64,000 nucleotides of DNA, taken from contig JAYVEV010000006.1 of NCBI GenBank assembly GCA_043773745.1, positions 8,806-72,805 of the forward strand, read 5' to 3'. Below are positions 44,725 through 52,765 of this stretch, one piece after another. The notes beneath the pieces were generated by a model. The model did no database searches and was not told the DNA's origin. It saw only the letters and a list, made by a program, of their open reading frames with translations. How positions within the stretch are numbered: the stretch's first letter is position 1; every line of letters starts with the position of its first letter. The stretch comes from UKL13-2 sp043773745 (GTDB taxonomy: Bacteria; Pseudomonadota; Gammaproteobacteria; Burkholderiales; Usitatibacteraceae). The position numbers and the translations under genes were made by a program.

Positions 44725-45560
44725 TAAGTTCTTGGTGGCTGCGTAGGTGTGCTGAGCTGCAGATCTTCCGCATAATTTTTTGCGGGGTAATGGAACGGCA
44801 CAGGCCCATCCATTTCGGCGTGTACAAACTGTTTCACATAAGGTTCAGTGGAGGCTCGAATTTCGTCGGGTGTGCCTTGACCAACAATTTTGCCATCGGA
44901 AATGAAATAAAGATAATCAACAATCTGCAAAGATTCCACCACATCATGCGTTACCACAATCGAGGTGGCCCCAAGGGCATCGTTTAGTTTTCGGATGGAT
45001 TGGCCAACTACGGCCAGGGAAATGGGATCGAGCCCCGCAAACGGCTCGTCATACATGATGAGCGTCGGGTCCAGCACGGCGGCTCGCGCCAGCGCGACGC
45101 GGCGCGCCATCCCCCCCGATAATTCGGAGGGAAACAGTTTGGCCGTACCGCGTAGACCAACCGCGTTAAGCTTCATCAACACCAAGTCATGAATCATGTC
45201 CTCGGGTAAATCGGTGTGTTCGCGGAGCTGAAAGGCGATATTGTCGAACACGGTCATATCAGTGAAAAGCGCGCCAAATTGAAACAGCATGCCCATCTTG
45301 CGACGCATTTGGTACATGCCTTCCCGATCCAGCGACCCGACATCCTGACCATTTACCCGCACCACACCCTTTGATGCCATCAACTGGCCACCGATCAGGC
45401 GTAACAATGTCGTCTTGCCGCAGCCAGAGCCACCCATGATGGCGACTACATTGCCGCGCTGCACATTTAGGCTGATACCCTTCAATATGGCGCGTTTGCC
45501 ATAGGCAAAATCGACGTTTTCAATTTCGACGAGAGGTGGAGTAGGGGGCAGAGTGGACAA
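44724..45560 (-). CDS. mlaF: MlaF phospholipid ABC ATPase
   Basis: 278 residues. Walker A GGSGCGKTTLLRLIGGQ, signature LSGGMARRVALARA, Walker B LIMYDEPFAGLDP, H-loop VTHDVVESLQ. Typical MlaF/Ttg2A. First gene of the long minus-strand run; promoter must be in the 45561-45881 gap. Confidence 0.97.
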   Translation of the reverse strand: MSTLPPTPPLVEIENVDFAYGKRAILKGISLNVQRGNVVAIMGGSGCGKTTLLRLIGGQLMASKGVVRVNGQDVGSLDREGMYQMRRKMGMLFQFGALFTDMTVFDNIAFQLREHTDLPEDMIHDLVLMKLNAVGLRGTAKLFPSELSGGMARRVALARAAVLDPTLIMYDEPFAGLDPISLAVVGQSIRKLNDALGATSIVVTHDVVESLQIVDYLYFISDGKIVGQGTPDEIRASTEPYVKQFVHAEMDGPVPFHYPAKNYAEDLQLSTPTQPPRT

Positions 45561-45653
45561 AATGAGGGGCCGTTATTGTTGGGTGTGGGCACAATTATCA
45601 CGCCGAGCAGGTGCCGTGACACTGTAGTTACAAAAAAATAGTGACCTTAATAT

Positions 45654-45676
45654 TGTCATAGTCAGCAATGATGACA
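45654..45676. promoter_or_regulatory. Inverted repeat TGTCAT-N11-ATGACA
   Basis: TGTCAT (45654-45659) and ATGACA (45671-45676) form a dyad with 11-bp spacing, a size common for dimeric activators. It lies about 200 bp upstream of the response-regulator gene. Possible autoregulatory site; not proven. Confidence 0.35.
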
Positions 45677-45684
45677 TCGCACAT

Positions 45685-45698
45685 ACCATAGCTATGGT
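45685..45698. promoter_or_regulatory. Perfect 14-bp palindrome ACCATAGCTATGGT
   Basis: Complete self-complementary sequence in the divergent mlaF/response-regulator gap, 9 bp after another dyad. It looks like an operator for a dimeric regulator. Confidence 0.4.
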
Positions 45699-45801
45699 TC
45701 TATTTTAGCACTGCTTTTATGACTGCTCGAAGCGCCAGCACAAAGCAGCATGCTTAAGAGCGCAATGAAATCAATTAAGTTCGCGCATAATCAATACTAC
45801 C

Positions 45802-45807
45802 TATAAT
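45802..45807 (+). promoter_or_regulatory. Candidate -10 upstream of response regulator
   Basis: TATAAT about 75 bp before the GTG start of the regulator gene; no matching -35 hexamer is convincing. Confidence 0.35.
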
Positions 45808-45881
45808 CTTAGTTATGGGTGAATTTCATAAAACCATTTTGTCAATTTTCGCGCTGATCGCACAGAAAGCATAATCGATAC

Positions 45882-47360
45882 GTGATACCCGCGCCATCAT
45901 CCTTTGCAGTTACCAAGCCCAAATTGCTGATCGTCGACGATGACCCGCTGATAGGAGAGAGCCTGTCGTTTGTATTGGCGAGTGATTTTGAGGTGGAGGT
46001 TTGCGTCAGCCGCACGGAGGCAATGGCGTTACTCAAAAGCGGTGCCTTCAAGCCTGCGCTGGCTTTGATTGATCTTGGTTTGCCGCCCCTGCCAAACTCG
46101 CCCACTGAGGGATTCAAATTGGTGGGGGATCTGCTGGCCTGGTCTGCCGATATACGTATTCTGGTTTTATCGGGGCAAAATGAAGAGTCAAATGCGCGTC
46201 GTGCCCGCGCCTTGGGCGCAGCGGAGTTAGTTCCCAAGCCCTGTGAGCCCGCGCATTTAAAGCGACTCCTGCTGGCGGCACTGGCGGGGCAAACCGCAGC
46301 CAGCGCAGCAGAGCGCGCGGACCTTGAGCACGGCTTAATTGGCGATAGCTTGCCGATGCGCAAGCTGAAAAATCAGATTGATCTTTATGCATCCTCAACT
46401 TTCCCTGCGCTGATTGAGGGCGAGTCTGGCAGCGGCAAAGAGCGCGTAGCCAGAGCGCTGCATAACCTCAGTCCTCGCGCCAAGCTGCCATTTTTGGCAC
46501 TTAATTGTGCAGCGATTTCGGCTAATCTGGTTGAGCCCACTTTGTTCGGTTATGCAAAAGGAGCTTTTACAGGTGCCGCTGCCGCCAAAGCGGGCTATTT
46601 TGAGGATGCAGGCGAAGGCACACTATTTTTGGATGAGATCGGGGAGCTGCCGCTTGATTTACAACCCAAGTTGTTGCGCGTTTTAGAAAATGGCGAGTTT
46701 CAACGCGTTGGCGAAACGCAAACCCGCCAATCTCAGGCTCGCATCGTGGCGGCAACCAATCGCGATCTGAAGTCCGAAGTTAAGGCAGGCAGATTCCGTG
46801 CCGATCTTTATCACCGTTTATCGGTCTTTTCGATTATCGTACCGCCGCTACGCGAACTGGGCGATGACAAGCTCAAGCTCATGGAGTACTACCGCGCCCA
46901 ATACGCAGCCAAATATGCGCCATCACATGGGGAAGCGAAAGCAACGCAGCCGTTTAACTTAGACGCACCAGCCCGTGCGGCTTGGCTGTCCTATCCGTTT
47001 TCGGGTAATGTGCGGGAGCTCAAAAATATTGTGATCCGACTCACGGCAAAATACGCGGGATATACCGTCAGCCTGTCAGATTTGTTATCAGAATTTGAGC
47101 CACACTTACAGCTTGGCAACGTTGCCAGCCACGATATTAATGGGGCCAACAAAGGATTGGATGCGCGCGCCGAAATTGAAAAAAGTGCGCTGTTCAGTCT
47201 GGATGCAAAATTGCGCGAAATCGAGCTTCAATATATCGATGCGGCGATTGCCATAGCGCAGGGGAACATGTCCCAAGCAGCGCGAGTGCTGGGCGTGTCG
47301 CGCTCAACCTTATACAGCCGCCTGGATGCGTTGCGACCGGGCGGCAATAGAATAGAGTGA
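45882..47360 (+). CDS. Sigma-54-dependent response regulator (NtrC/PrsR-like)
   Basis: 492 residues, probable GTG start. Receiver domain (about 13-130): acidic DDD at 19-21, phospho-acceptor Asp64 in LIDLGLP, Ser97, Lys119. AAA+ sigma-54 activator domain (150-390): Walker A GESGSGKE (180-187), GAFTGA loop intact (227-232), Walker B TLFLDEIGELP (247-257), and NVRELKN. C-terminal HTH_8/Fis DNA-binding domain (about 450-488, MSQAARVLGVSRSTLYSRLD). The receiver with LGLPPxP resembles the PEP-CTERM-associated PrsR group, but no exosortase genes are here. It is first in the second pilus locus; a kinase gene lies at the other end. Confidence 0.93.
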   Translation: MIPAPSSFAVTKPKLLIVDDDPLIGESLSFVLASDFEVEVCVSRTEAMALLKSGAFKPALALIDLGLPPLPNSPTEGFKLVGDLLAWSADIRILVLSGQNEESNARRARALGAAELVPKPCEPAHLKRLLLAALAGQTAASAAERADLEHGLIGDSLPMRKLKNQIDLYASSTFPALIEGESGSGKERVARALHNLSPRAKLPFLALNCAAISANLVEPTLFGYAKGAFTGAAAAKAGYFEDAGEGTLFLDEIGELPLDLQPKLLRVLENGEFQRVGETQTRQSQARIVAATNRDLKSEVKAGRFRADLYHRLSVFSIIVPPLRELGDDKLKLMEYYRAQYAAKYAPSHGEAKATQPFNLDAPARAAWLSYPFSGNVRELKNIVIRLTAKYAGYTVSLSDLLSEFEPHLQLGNVASHDINGANKGLDARAEIEKSALFSLDAKLREIELQYIDAAIAIAQGNMSQAARVLGVSRSTLYSRLDALRPGGNRIE

Positions 47361-47454
47361 ACAGAGTGGTAAAGTATGAAAATGAGTTGCCCCCAAATGA
47401 ATCAAATTTTCCGGGCAAAAATTCTAACCGGCGCATCCTGAAATTTAAAAAATC

Positions 47455-48954
47455 ATGACGATGTACCTTGAGCATTTCGGCTTCACAGAAGCGCCGTTTA
47501 AAATTACCCCCCACACTGAGTTTTTTTTCGCCGGTGCGAATCGCGGCGAAACCCTGGAAGCATTGATGTACGCGATTACCAGCGGCGAGGGTATGGTCAA
47601 AGTAACGGGGGAAGTCGGCGCCGGTAAAACCATGCTTTGCCGCGTGCTGATGGAGCGGCTGCCCGACACGGTTGAAACCATTTATTTGGCAGTGCCGTCC
47701 CTTTCGCGGGATGAATTGCTCGCTGTTATTGCGGGCGATCTGGGTCTCGAGACGCAAGGCGGTAATACCACCAAGCTGGTGCGCGCATTGCAAGAGCGGC
47801 TGATCGAAATTCACGCACAAGGCAAGCAGGTCGTGGCATTGATTGACGAGGCTCACGCGATGCCTCTGGAAACGCTAGAGCAAATCCGCCTGCTGTCGAA
47901 TCTTGAAACCAGCCACGACAAGCTGATGCAAATAGTGTTATTTGGTCAGCCGGAGCTGGATCAGCATTTATCGCTGCCCAATATGCGGCAACTAAAAGAG
48001 CGGATTACCCATAGCTTTAATTTATTGCCGCTGCCAGCGCGCGACATCAAGGATTATTTGAATTTCCGGGTGCGCGCAGCAGGTTATAAAGGCCCCGATT
48101 TGTTTAGCGCGGAATCCCTGAAATTAATTGCCGAGGCGTCCGAAGGTTTAACACGACGCATTAATATTTATGCTGATAAAACCTTGCTGGCCGCTTATGC
48201 GGGTGGCACCCATACCGTCACAGCGGATCATGTGCGTGCAGCTATCAGCGACACCCAGATTTTACTGCCGCAAACAAGGGCGGGTGGTAAGCGTGTTTGG
48301 TTGATTGCAGGTGCCGCCTTGTTGGCAGGCTTAGTACTGGGATTTTTTGCCGGGCGTTTTTCGGCGAATGTAGATTCATTCACGCAGGTCGTTGCTGCTC
48401 CCGTGATCAAGCCAATCGTTCAGCCCCCTCCACCAGAGCCCCCCGCAAACCTATCTGCAGCACCTGTCGCGAGCGAATCAGTGGCACCAACATCTTCGCT
48501 AGTCACCGATGGACCCAAGCCAGCCATCACTAATACCCTGTCGACGTCCACCGTTGCTTCAACTGCTATTTCTGCAACGCCAGCAGGATCAGGCGCAAGC
48601 GTTGTGCCTGTCGAAAAAGACTGGTTAGGCAATCGCATGCAGGCTGATTTGAAGCGATTGAAAGTATTGAAAGTGTCGCATTACGCCATTCAACTCATGA
48701 CCGCTGATGCGCGCGAAAAGGCTGCCATCGAAAATTATTTGCGTACGGTCAGCAAAGAGCTAAATCCTGACCGGGTGATGGTTTATCCCACAGGCACTGA
48801 CGATAACCCGCGCGTCAGCGTGCTTTATGGCAATTACACAGAGCGGGCCGATGCCAATGCCGAGATCTCCCGTCTCCCGCCCAAACTTCTAAAATTTAAT
48901 CCTTATGCACGGTCGCTACAGGCGATTCGCGACGATATACGGCCAGGACAATAG
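47455..48954 (+). CDS. ExeA/MshM-like AAA ATPase with C-terminal SPOR domain
   Basis: 499 residues (ATG at 47455; ATG 47461 is equally possible). Cytoplasmic ATPase module: MYLEHFGFTEAPFKITPHTEFFF (parts), Walker A GEVGAGKT (52-59), Walker B VVALIDEAH (126-134), LRLLSNLET-type RLLSNLET and VLFGQPELD. A membrane helix (281-300) follows, then a Pro/Ala/Ser/Thr linker (318-400) and a SPOR-like peptidoglycan-binding domain (about 405-495: YAIQLMTAD, VMVYPTG, VSVLYGNYTERADANAEI). So the ATPase is anchored in the membrane and probably touches peptidoglycan, as in ExeA/GspA but in one polypeptide. First assembly gene of the second pilus locus. Confidence 0.88.
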   Translation: MTMYLEHFGFTEAPFKITPHTEFFFAGANRGETLEALMYAITSGEGMVKVTGEVGAGKTMLCRVLMERLPDTVETIYLAVPSLSRDELLAVIAGDLGLETQGGNTTKLVRALQERLIEIHAQGKQVVALIDEAHAMPLETLEQIRLLSNLETSHDKLMQIVLFGQPELDQHLSLPNMRQLKERITHSFNLLPLPARDIKDYLNFRVRAAGYKGPDLFSAESLKLIAEASEGLTRRINIYADKTLLAAYAGGTHTVTADHVRAAISDTQILLPQTRAGGKRVWLIAGAALLAGLVLGFFAGRFSANVDSFTQVVAAPVIKPIVQPPPPEPPANLSAAPVASESVAPTSSLVTDGPKPAITNTLSTSTVASTAISATPAGSGASVVPVEKDWLGNRMQADLKRLKVLKVSHYAIQLMTADAREKAAIENYLRTVSKELNPDRVMVYPTGTDDNPRVSVLYGNYTERADANAEISRLPPKLLKFNPYARSLQAIRDDIRPGQ

Positions 48955-49081
48955 TGCGACAGTTGCTTAAGACAAAAAGAGCAGGCATTACACTACTAAA
49001 GTAATTTTGCGATATTGACTACAAGCCATTGCTTTTATTGGCTAATCACCTTATAAAGAACGCTGGAGGCAGGTGATCATT

Positions 49082-49165
49082 ATGGGTTGTACTGAAAAAA
49101 TTAAAGGGCGCCTTGTTTCTGGCGCACGCGTGATGCCAACGCGAATAAATCCAAGCCACCCTTAA
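49082..49165 (+). CDS. 27-codon leader-like small ORF before the secretin gene
   Basis: ATG 49082 to TAA 49163-49165 encodes a 27-residue basic peptide (MGCTEKIKGRLVSGARVMPT plus seven residues). An AGGTGA ribosome site (49071-49076) is well placed 5 bp before the ATG, with GGAGG at 49065-49069 further up. The stop is only 5 bp before the secretin ATG, which itself lacks a good ribosome site. It may be a translationally coupled leader. No family recognised, so it may not be a real protein gene. Confidence 0.35.
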   Translation: MGCTEKIKGRLVSGARVMPTRINPSHP

Positions 49166-49170
49166 AGAGC

Positions 49171-51150
49171 ATGTTTAATTTATTGTATCGAGTTCTGACT
49201 AGCCAATTATCCCAGCGCAAATTAGCGCTGATCAGTGCGCAGCCGTGTCAGACATTTGCTCCCAGACGACCTACCGTATTGAAGCCGTTAATCGTGGGGC
49301 TGACTGTCAGCCTAGTCGGTTGCGGCACGGTGCCTGTCGCCCGTGTTGACGGTCATCTGCGCAGCGATTCGAATGAATCTCCCAAAGCCATCATGAGGTC
49401 TGGCAGCACAGTGCCGCAGCCGGTACGTCAAGTGCCGCTCCCCCCTCCGCCGCAAGCGCGAATCGATGAAATCCGCTACTCGGTAACTGTTAAAGATGTG
49501 CCAGTACAAGATTTATTGTTTGCGATCAGCCGTGACACCAAGGTAAACATCGATGTGCATAGCGGTATCGAAGGGCGCGTCACGCTGAATGCGATTGATC
49601 AAACCCTCAAGCAAATCCTCACGCGGGTCGCCAAGCAAGTCGATATGCGTTTTGAAGTGGACGGGCCTAACTTGGTGGTGATGCCAGATTCGCCGTATCT
49701 CAAACTTTACAAGGTGGATTACGTCAACATGACGCGCGATTCATCCGGCTCAATCGGGATTCAAACCCAAGTTGTGGGCCCTTCCGGTGTGGGTGCGACG
49801 GGGGCAGGTGGTGCCGGTGGAGCCCAGAACAGTACGCAGCTCAAAATTGATAATTCTTCCAAAAACCGTTTCTGGGATAGTTTGGACAAAAACATCAAAG
49901 AATTATTGCGTGAAACCGACAAGCAGCTTCCTGAGGGTAGCTCAGAAACATTTGTTCAGGCTCGCGGCGCTCAGCAGTCGGCTACCACGCAGGCTCAGCA
50001 GCGCAATCAGCAGCGTCGCAGCAACACAGCCGCTTCAACTCAGGTCACTGGCCCCGGCGTGACACAGGGCGAATCGGTCAACGAATCCGTTGAACAAAAA
50101 CTCACGTTCCGCGAAGCGGCTTCGGTCATTATCAACCCGGAGACAGGCACAGTTTCGGTTAGGGCCAGCTCACGACAACACGAAAAAATCGCAGAATTTA
50201 TTACACAGGTATCTGGCGCGGCCAGCCGTCAGGTTTTGATTGAGGCTACCGTGGTCGAAGTTACCCTCAATGATAATTACCAGTCGGGCGTCGATTGGTC
50301 AGCATTGGGTCTTAATGGCGCGGGTTATTCTTTTACTCAGGCATTTACCAGCACCAACCTTGTCAGCTCGCCCTTTTTTGGGATTCAGTACAGCAATCCA
50401 AGTGCCGCAGTTGGCGGCTCAATCTCAAGCAGTATCAAACTTCTTGATTCATTTGGTTCAACGAAAGTGCTTTCTAGCCCACGTTTAACGACCTTAAATA
50501 ATCAGACGGCGGTCATGAAGGTCGTGGAGAACAAGGTTTATTTCACTGTGAAAGCGGATGTCACTGCGGGGGCTGCCAACGCCGCAGGCGTTTCTACACC
50601 TATTGTCGCGTACACCTCTACGCCGAATGTAGTCCCAGAAGGCTTTGTGATGAATGTGACCGCGCAAATTAGCGAGGGCGACATCATTACGCTGAATGTC
50701 CGCCCCAGTATTACGCGCATTGTGAGCTATGTAAAAGATCCCAATCCAGATTTGGCGCGAGCCAATGTGATCAATAACGTGCCACAAATTCAGACCCGTG
50801 AATTTGAAACGGTGCTGCGGGTTCCGAGTGGTCAAACCGCTGTTCTGGGTGGTTTAATGCAAGACAGCTTCGAAGGCAAACGAGATGGGTTACCTATTGC
50901 GTCGAGATGGCCGATCTTTGGTGATGCGGTCAGTTATCGCAATGATTTGGGCAAAAAGACCGAATTAGTGATTTTCCTGCGCCCCTTGGTCATTAAAGAC
51001 GCGAGCGTCGAAACTGATTTTTCAGACTATCGCCGCTTGTTACCAGACAAACAATTTTTTAAAGAGGCCGAGCCGGTGTTCCCATCGCTTTATCCCAAAG
51101 CCGATCCCCGCAATGAAGGTATCCCTTCACCGGTGAGGCCGACGCCGTGA
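49171..51150 (+). CDS. Outer-membrane secretin, MshL/GspD-like (second pilus system)
   Basis: 659 residues. A lipoprotein signal, LKPLIVGLTVSLVGC, is located unusually deep (residues 37-51), so either the N-terminus has a long extension or translation starts later (a TTG at 49279 precedes this signal). STN/secretin-N region (about 95-180: VQDLLFAISRDTKVNIDVH), a Gly/Ala-rich then Gln/Ser-rich linker (200-295), and the secretin core (325-620) with VPQIQTREFETVLRVPSGQTAVLGGLMQD in outline and a final TELVIFLRPLVIK. It forms the outer-membrane ring for the second pilus. The stop overlaps the next GTG start. Confidence 0.92.
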   Translation: MFNLLYRVLTSQLSQRKLALISAQPCQTFAPRRPTVLKPLIVGLTVSLVGCGTVPVARVDGHLRSDSNESPKAIMRSGSTVPQPVRQVPLPPPPQARIDEIRYSVTVKDVPVQDLLFAISRDTKVNIDVHSGIEGRVTLNAIDQTLKQILTRVAKQVDMRFEVDGPNLVVMPDSPYLKLYKVDYVNMTRDSSGSIGIQTQVVGPSGVGATGAGGAGGAQNSTQLKIDNSSKNRFWDSLDKNIKELLRETDKQLPEGSSETFVQARGAQQSATTQAQQRNQQRRSNTAASTQVTGPGVTQGESVNESVEQKLTFREAASVIINPETGTVSVRASSRQHEKIAEFITQVSGAASRQVLIEATVVEVTLNDNYQSGVDWSALGLNGAGYSFTQAFTSTNLVSSPFFGIQYSNPSAAVGGSISSSIKLLDSFGSTKVLSSPRLTTLNNQTAVMKVVENKVYFTVKADVTAGAANAAGVSTPIVAYTSTPNVVPEGFVMNVTAQISEGDIITLNVRPSITRIVSYVKDPNPDLARANVINNVPQIQTREFETVLRVPSGQTAVLGGLMQDSFEGKRDGLPIASRWPIFGDAVSYRNDLGKKTELVIFLRPLVIKDASVETDFSDYRRLLPDKQFFKEAEPVFPSLYPKADPRNEGIPSPVRPTP

Positions 51151-52658
51151 GCCTGTTGCTTGACGCATTAAAACGCGCTGAAGACGCCAAGCGCGCAAAG
51201 AAAAGCGAGATTCCCGGCCCGGACGATGCAAATCAATCGGCTCATTCGCAAACAGAGAAGATAGCGCCTGTATCAGAGCTATCGCTGGAAGCGCCTCATC
51301 TCACACCTACAACGCCCAGTCGGCCAATTACAGAGCAGACAAAGCCAACACCCGCACCGCAAGATTTTTCAATGGCAGCAGAGAACAGCGCGCCACCCAA
51401 AGTTTCGAGTAGCCTGTCTCTTCTCGATGAGTCAGTCGCCCTCACACCCGCTCCCGCCAGTATGGTCAGCCATAACCGATCCGAAACGGGCCCGGTCACC
51501 CAGCGAGCAACATCAGGAGCGCCGCAATCCGCGCAACCTTCCCCAGCCAAGCGAGGCACAAACGATTCTTGGGCTTTAGCCGCAGCCCAAGAATCCATTC
51601 AGATCGATGCGGCCAGAAATATTTTTGCAGCAAAACAAAATTCAAAGAAAAAATCGGCCGCGCCTAGCAAAACAAAATGGCTGTTGCCATTAATTGCCAT
51701 TATCGTGGTGGGGATTGGTGCTGGTGGCTGGTATGTATGGAAAGAAGTGGCTTCATCATCGCGCTCAGCCTATACGTCTGGCACATTGCGTCCTGCTGTG
51801 CCTCCAACAAATGCAGGTCCGTCGGCTGTGCCTAGCGTTGCGTCAGCCCCGGCTGCGGTGGCGCCGGTAGTAGCCGAACTGGCGCTTCCACCATTGCTGC
51901 CGCCTCCCGCCAAGGAAATGCCGCTTCCCAAATTAGTGCCCGCCAAACAAACGGCCCTTGGCGAAGCGCTAACCGAGCGTGAATTACTCGCCAAGCGATT
52001 GATGGAATCAAATAGTGTCAAATCTGCCAAGGAGCCGCCGGTGAGTCTCAAGCTCTCGCAGTCAATCGAGCCGCCCAGATTAAGCCCCACCTTGCTCGCG
52101 GCTTATGCCGCCCTCAGTAAAGGCGATTATGTTCAAGCAAGGCAACGCTACACCGAAGTGGCGCAAGCCGAGCCATTTAATCTGGACGCCCAGCTAGGCT
52201 TGGCCACTGCCGCAGCACGTACCGGTGACAATGCCGCTGCTGGCCGATACTATCGTCGGGTATTGGAGCTGGATCCACGCAATAGCACGGCGATATCGGG
52301 GCTGATAGCCGTAAGTGGCGATGTAAAACCGGAGGCGCTGGAAGCTGAGCTCAAAACCTGGGTTTTGAAAGCGCCTGGCTCAGCATCGTTACAATTTTCG
52401 TTGGGCAATTTATACGCAAGCCAAAAACGCTGGACTGAGGCGCAACAAGCCTACTTTGAAGCTTATCGAATTGATTCGGCAAATGCTGATTATTTGTATA
52501 ACCTCGCAGTCAGTCTTGATCAGCTCAATCAAATGAAGCTGGCGCTCGATTACTACCAAAAAGCGCTGATTCAGGCCGGTAAAACAGGCGGACAATTTGA
52601 GCGCGCGTCAGTCCAACGACGCATCGGTGAAATTAACGCGGGTTCAAAGCCGGGTTGA
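51147..52658 (+). CDS. MshN-like TPR protein, second system
   Basis: 503 residues, GTG start overlapping the secretin stop. Short N-terminal arm MSLLLDALKRAEDAKRAK is the same conserved cytoplasmic motif seen in MshN-type proteins of this type. A long Pro/Ser/Thr/Ala-rich region, a membrane helix (about 173-192), another Pro/Ala linker and a C-terminal TPR array (320-480: DYVQARQRYTEVAQAEPFNLDAQLGLATAAARTGD and two to three more repeats, in parts). Probably a periplasmic scaffold linked with the secretin. Confidence 0.86.
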   Translation: MSLLLDALKRAEDAKRAKKSEIPGPDDANQSAHSQTEKIAPVSELSLEAPHLTPTTPSRPITEQTKPTPAPQDFSMAAENSAPPKVSSSLSLLDESVALTPAPASMVSHNRSETGPVTQRATSGAPQSAQPSPAKRGTNDSWALAAAQESIQIDAARNIFAAKQNSKKKSAAPSKTKWLLPLIAIIVVGIGAGGWYVWKEVASSSRSAYTSGTLRPAVPPTNAGPSAVPSVASAPAAVAPVVAELALPPLLPPPAKEMPLPKLVPAKQTALGEALTERELLAKRLMESNSVKSAKEPPVSLKLSQSIEPPRLSPTLLAAYAALSKGDYVQARQRYTEVAQAEPFNLDAQLGLATAAARTGDNAAAGRYYRRVLELDPRNSTAISGLIAVSGDVKPEALEAELKTWVLKAPGSASLQFSLGNLYASQKRWTEAQQAYFEAYRIDSANADYLYNLAVSLDQLNQMKLALDYYQKALIQAGKTGGQFERASVQRRIGEINAGSKPG

Positions 52659-52765
52659 ATCGCCGTACAGAGCTTGTTGGGCGGCGGACGATGGCGGCAG
52701 CTTGGTACAATCGCCGAGACGCATGTCTTTTTTAACCTAAGCTGTCGGTAAAAAGTACGGTAACG

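Larger units (their letters stand above)
45561..45881. other. Divergent intergenic region mlaF / response regulator (321 bp)
   Basis: Contains regulatory DNA for mlaF leftward and the sigma-54 response regulator rightward. It holds a TGTCAT/ATGACA inverted repeat (45654-45676), a 14-bp palindrome (45685-45698) and a TATAAT (45802-45807). No ORF or RNA gene is evident. Confidence 0.6.

Noticed and set aside
45882..47360. Assignment as PEP-CTERM regulator PrsR proper
   Set aside because: Receiver is similar, but no exosortase, PEP-CTERM protein or prsT gene is present; a pilus regulator fits the context better.
47194..47856. 220-codon minus-strand frame over the regulator and ATPase genes
   Set aside because: Covers the end of one clear gene and the start of another; composition is that of an antisense shadow.
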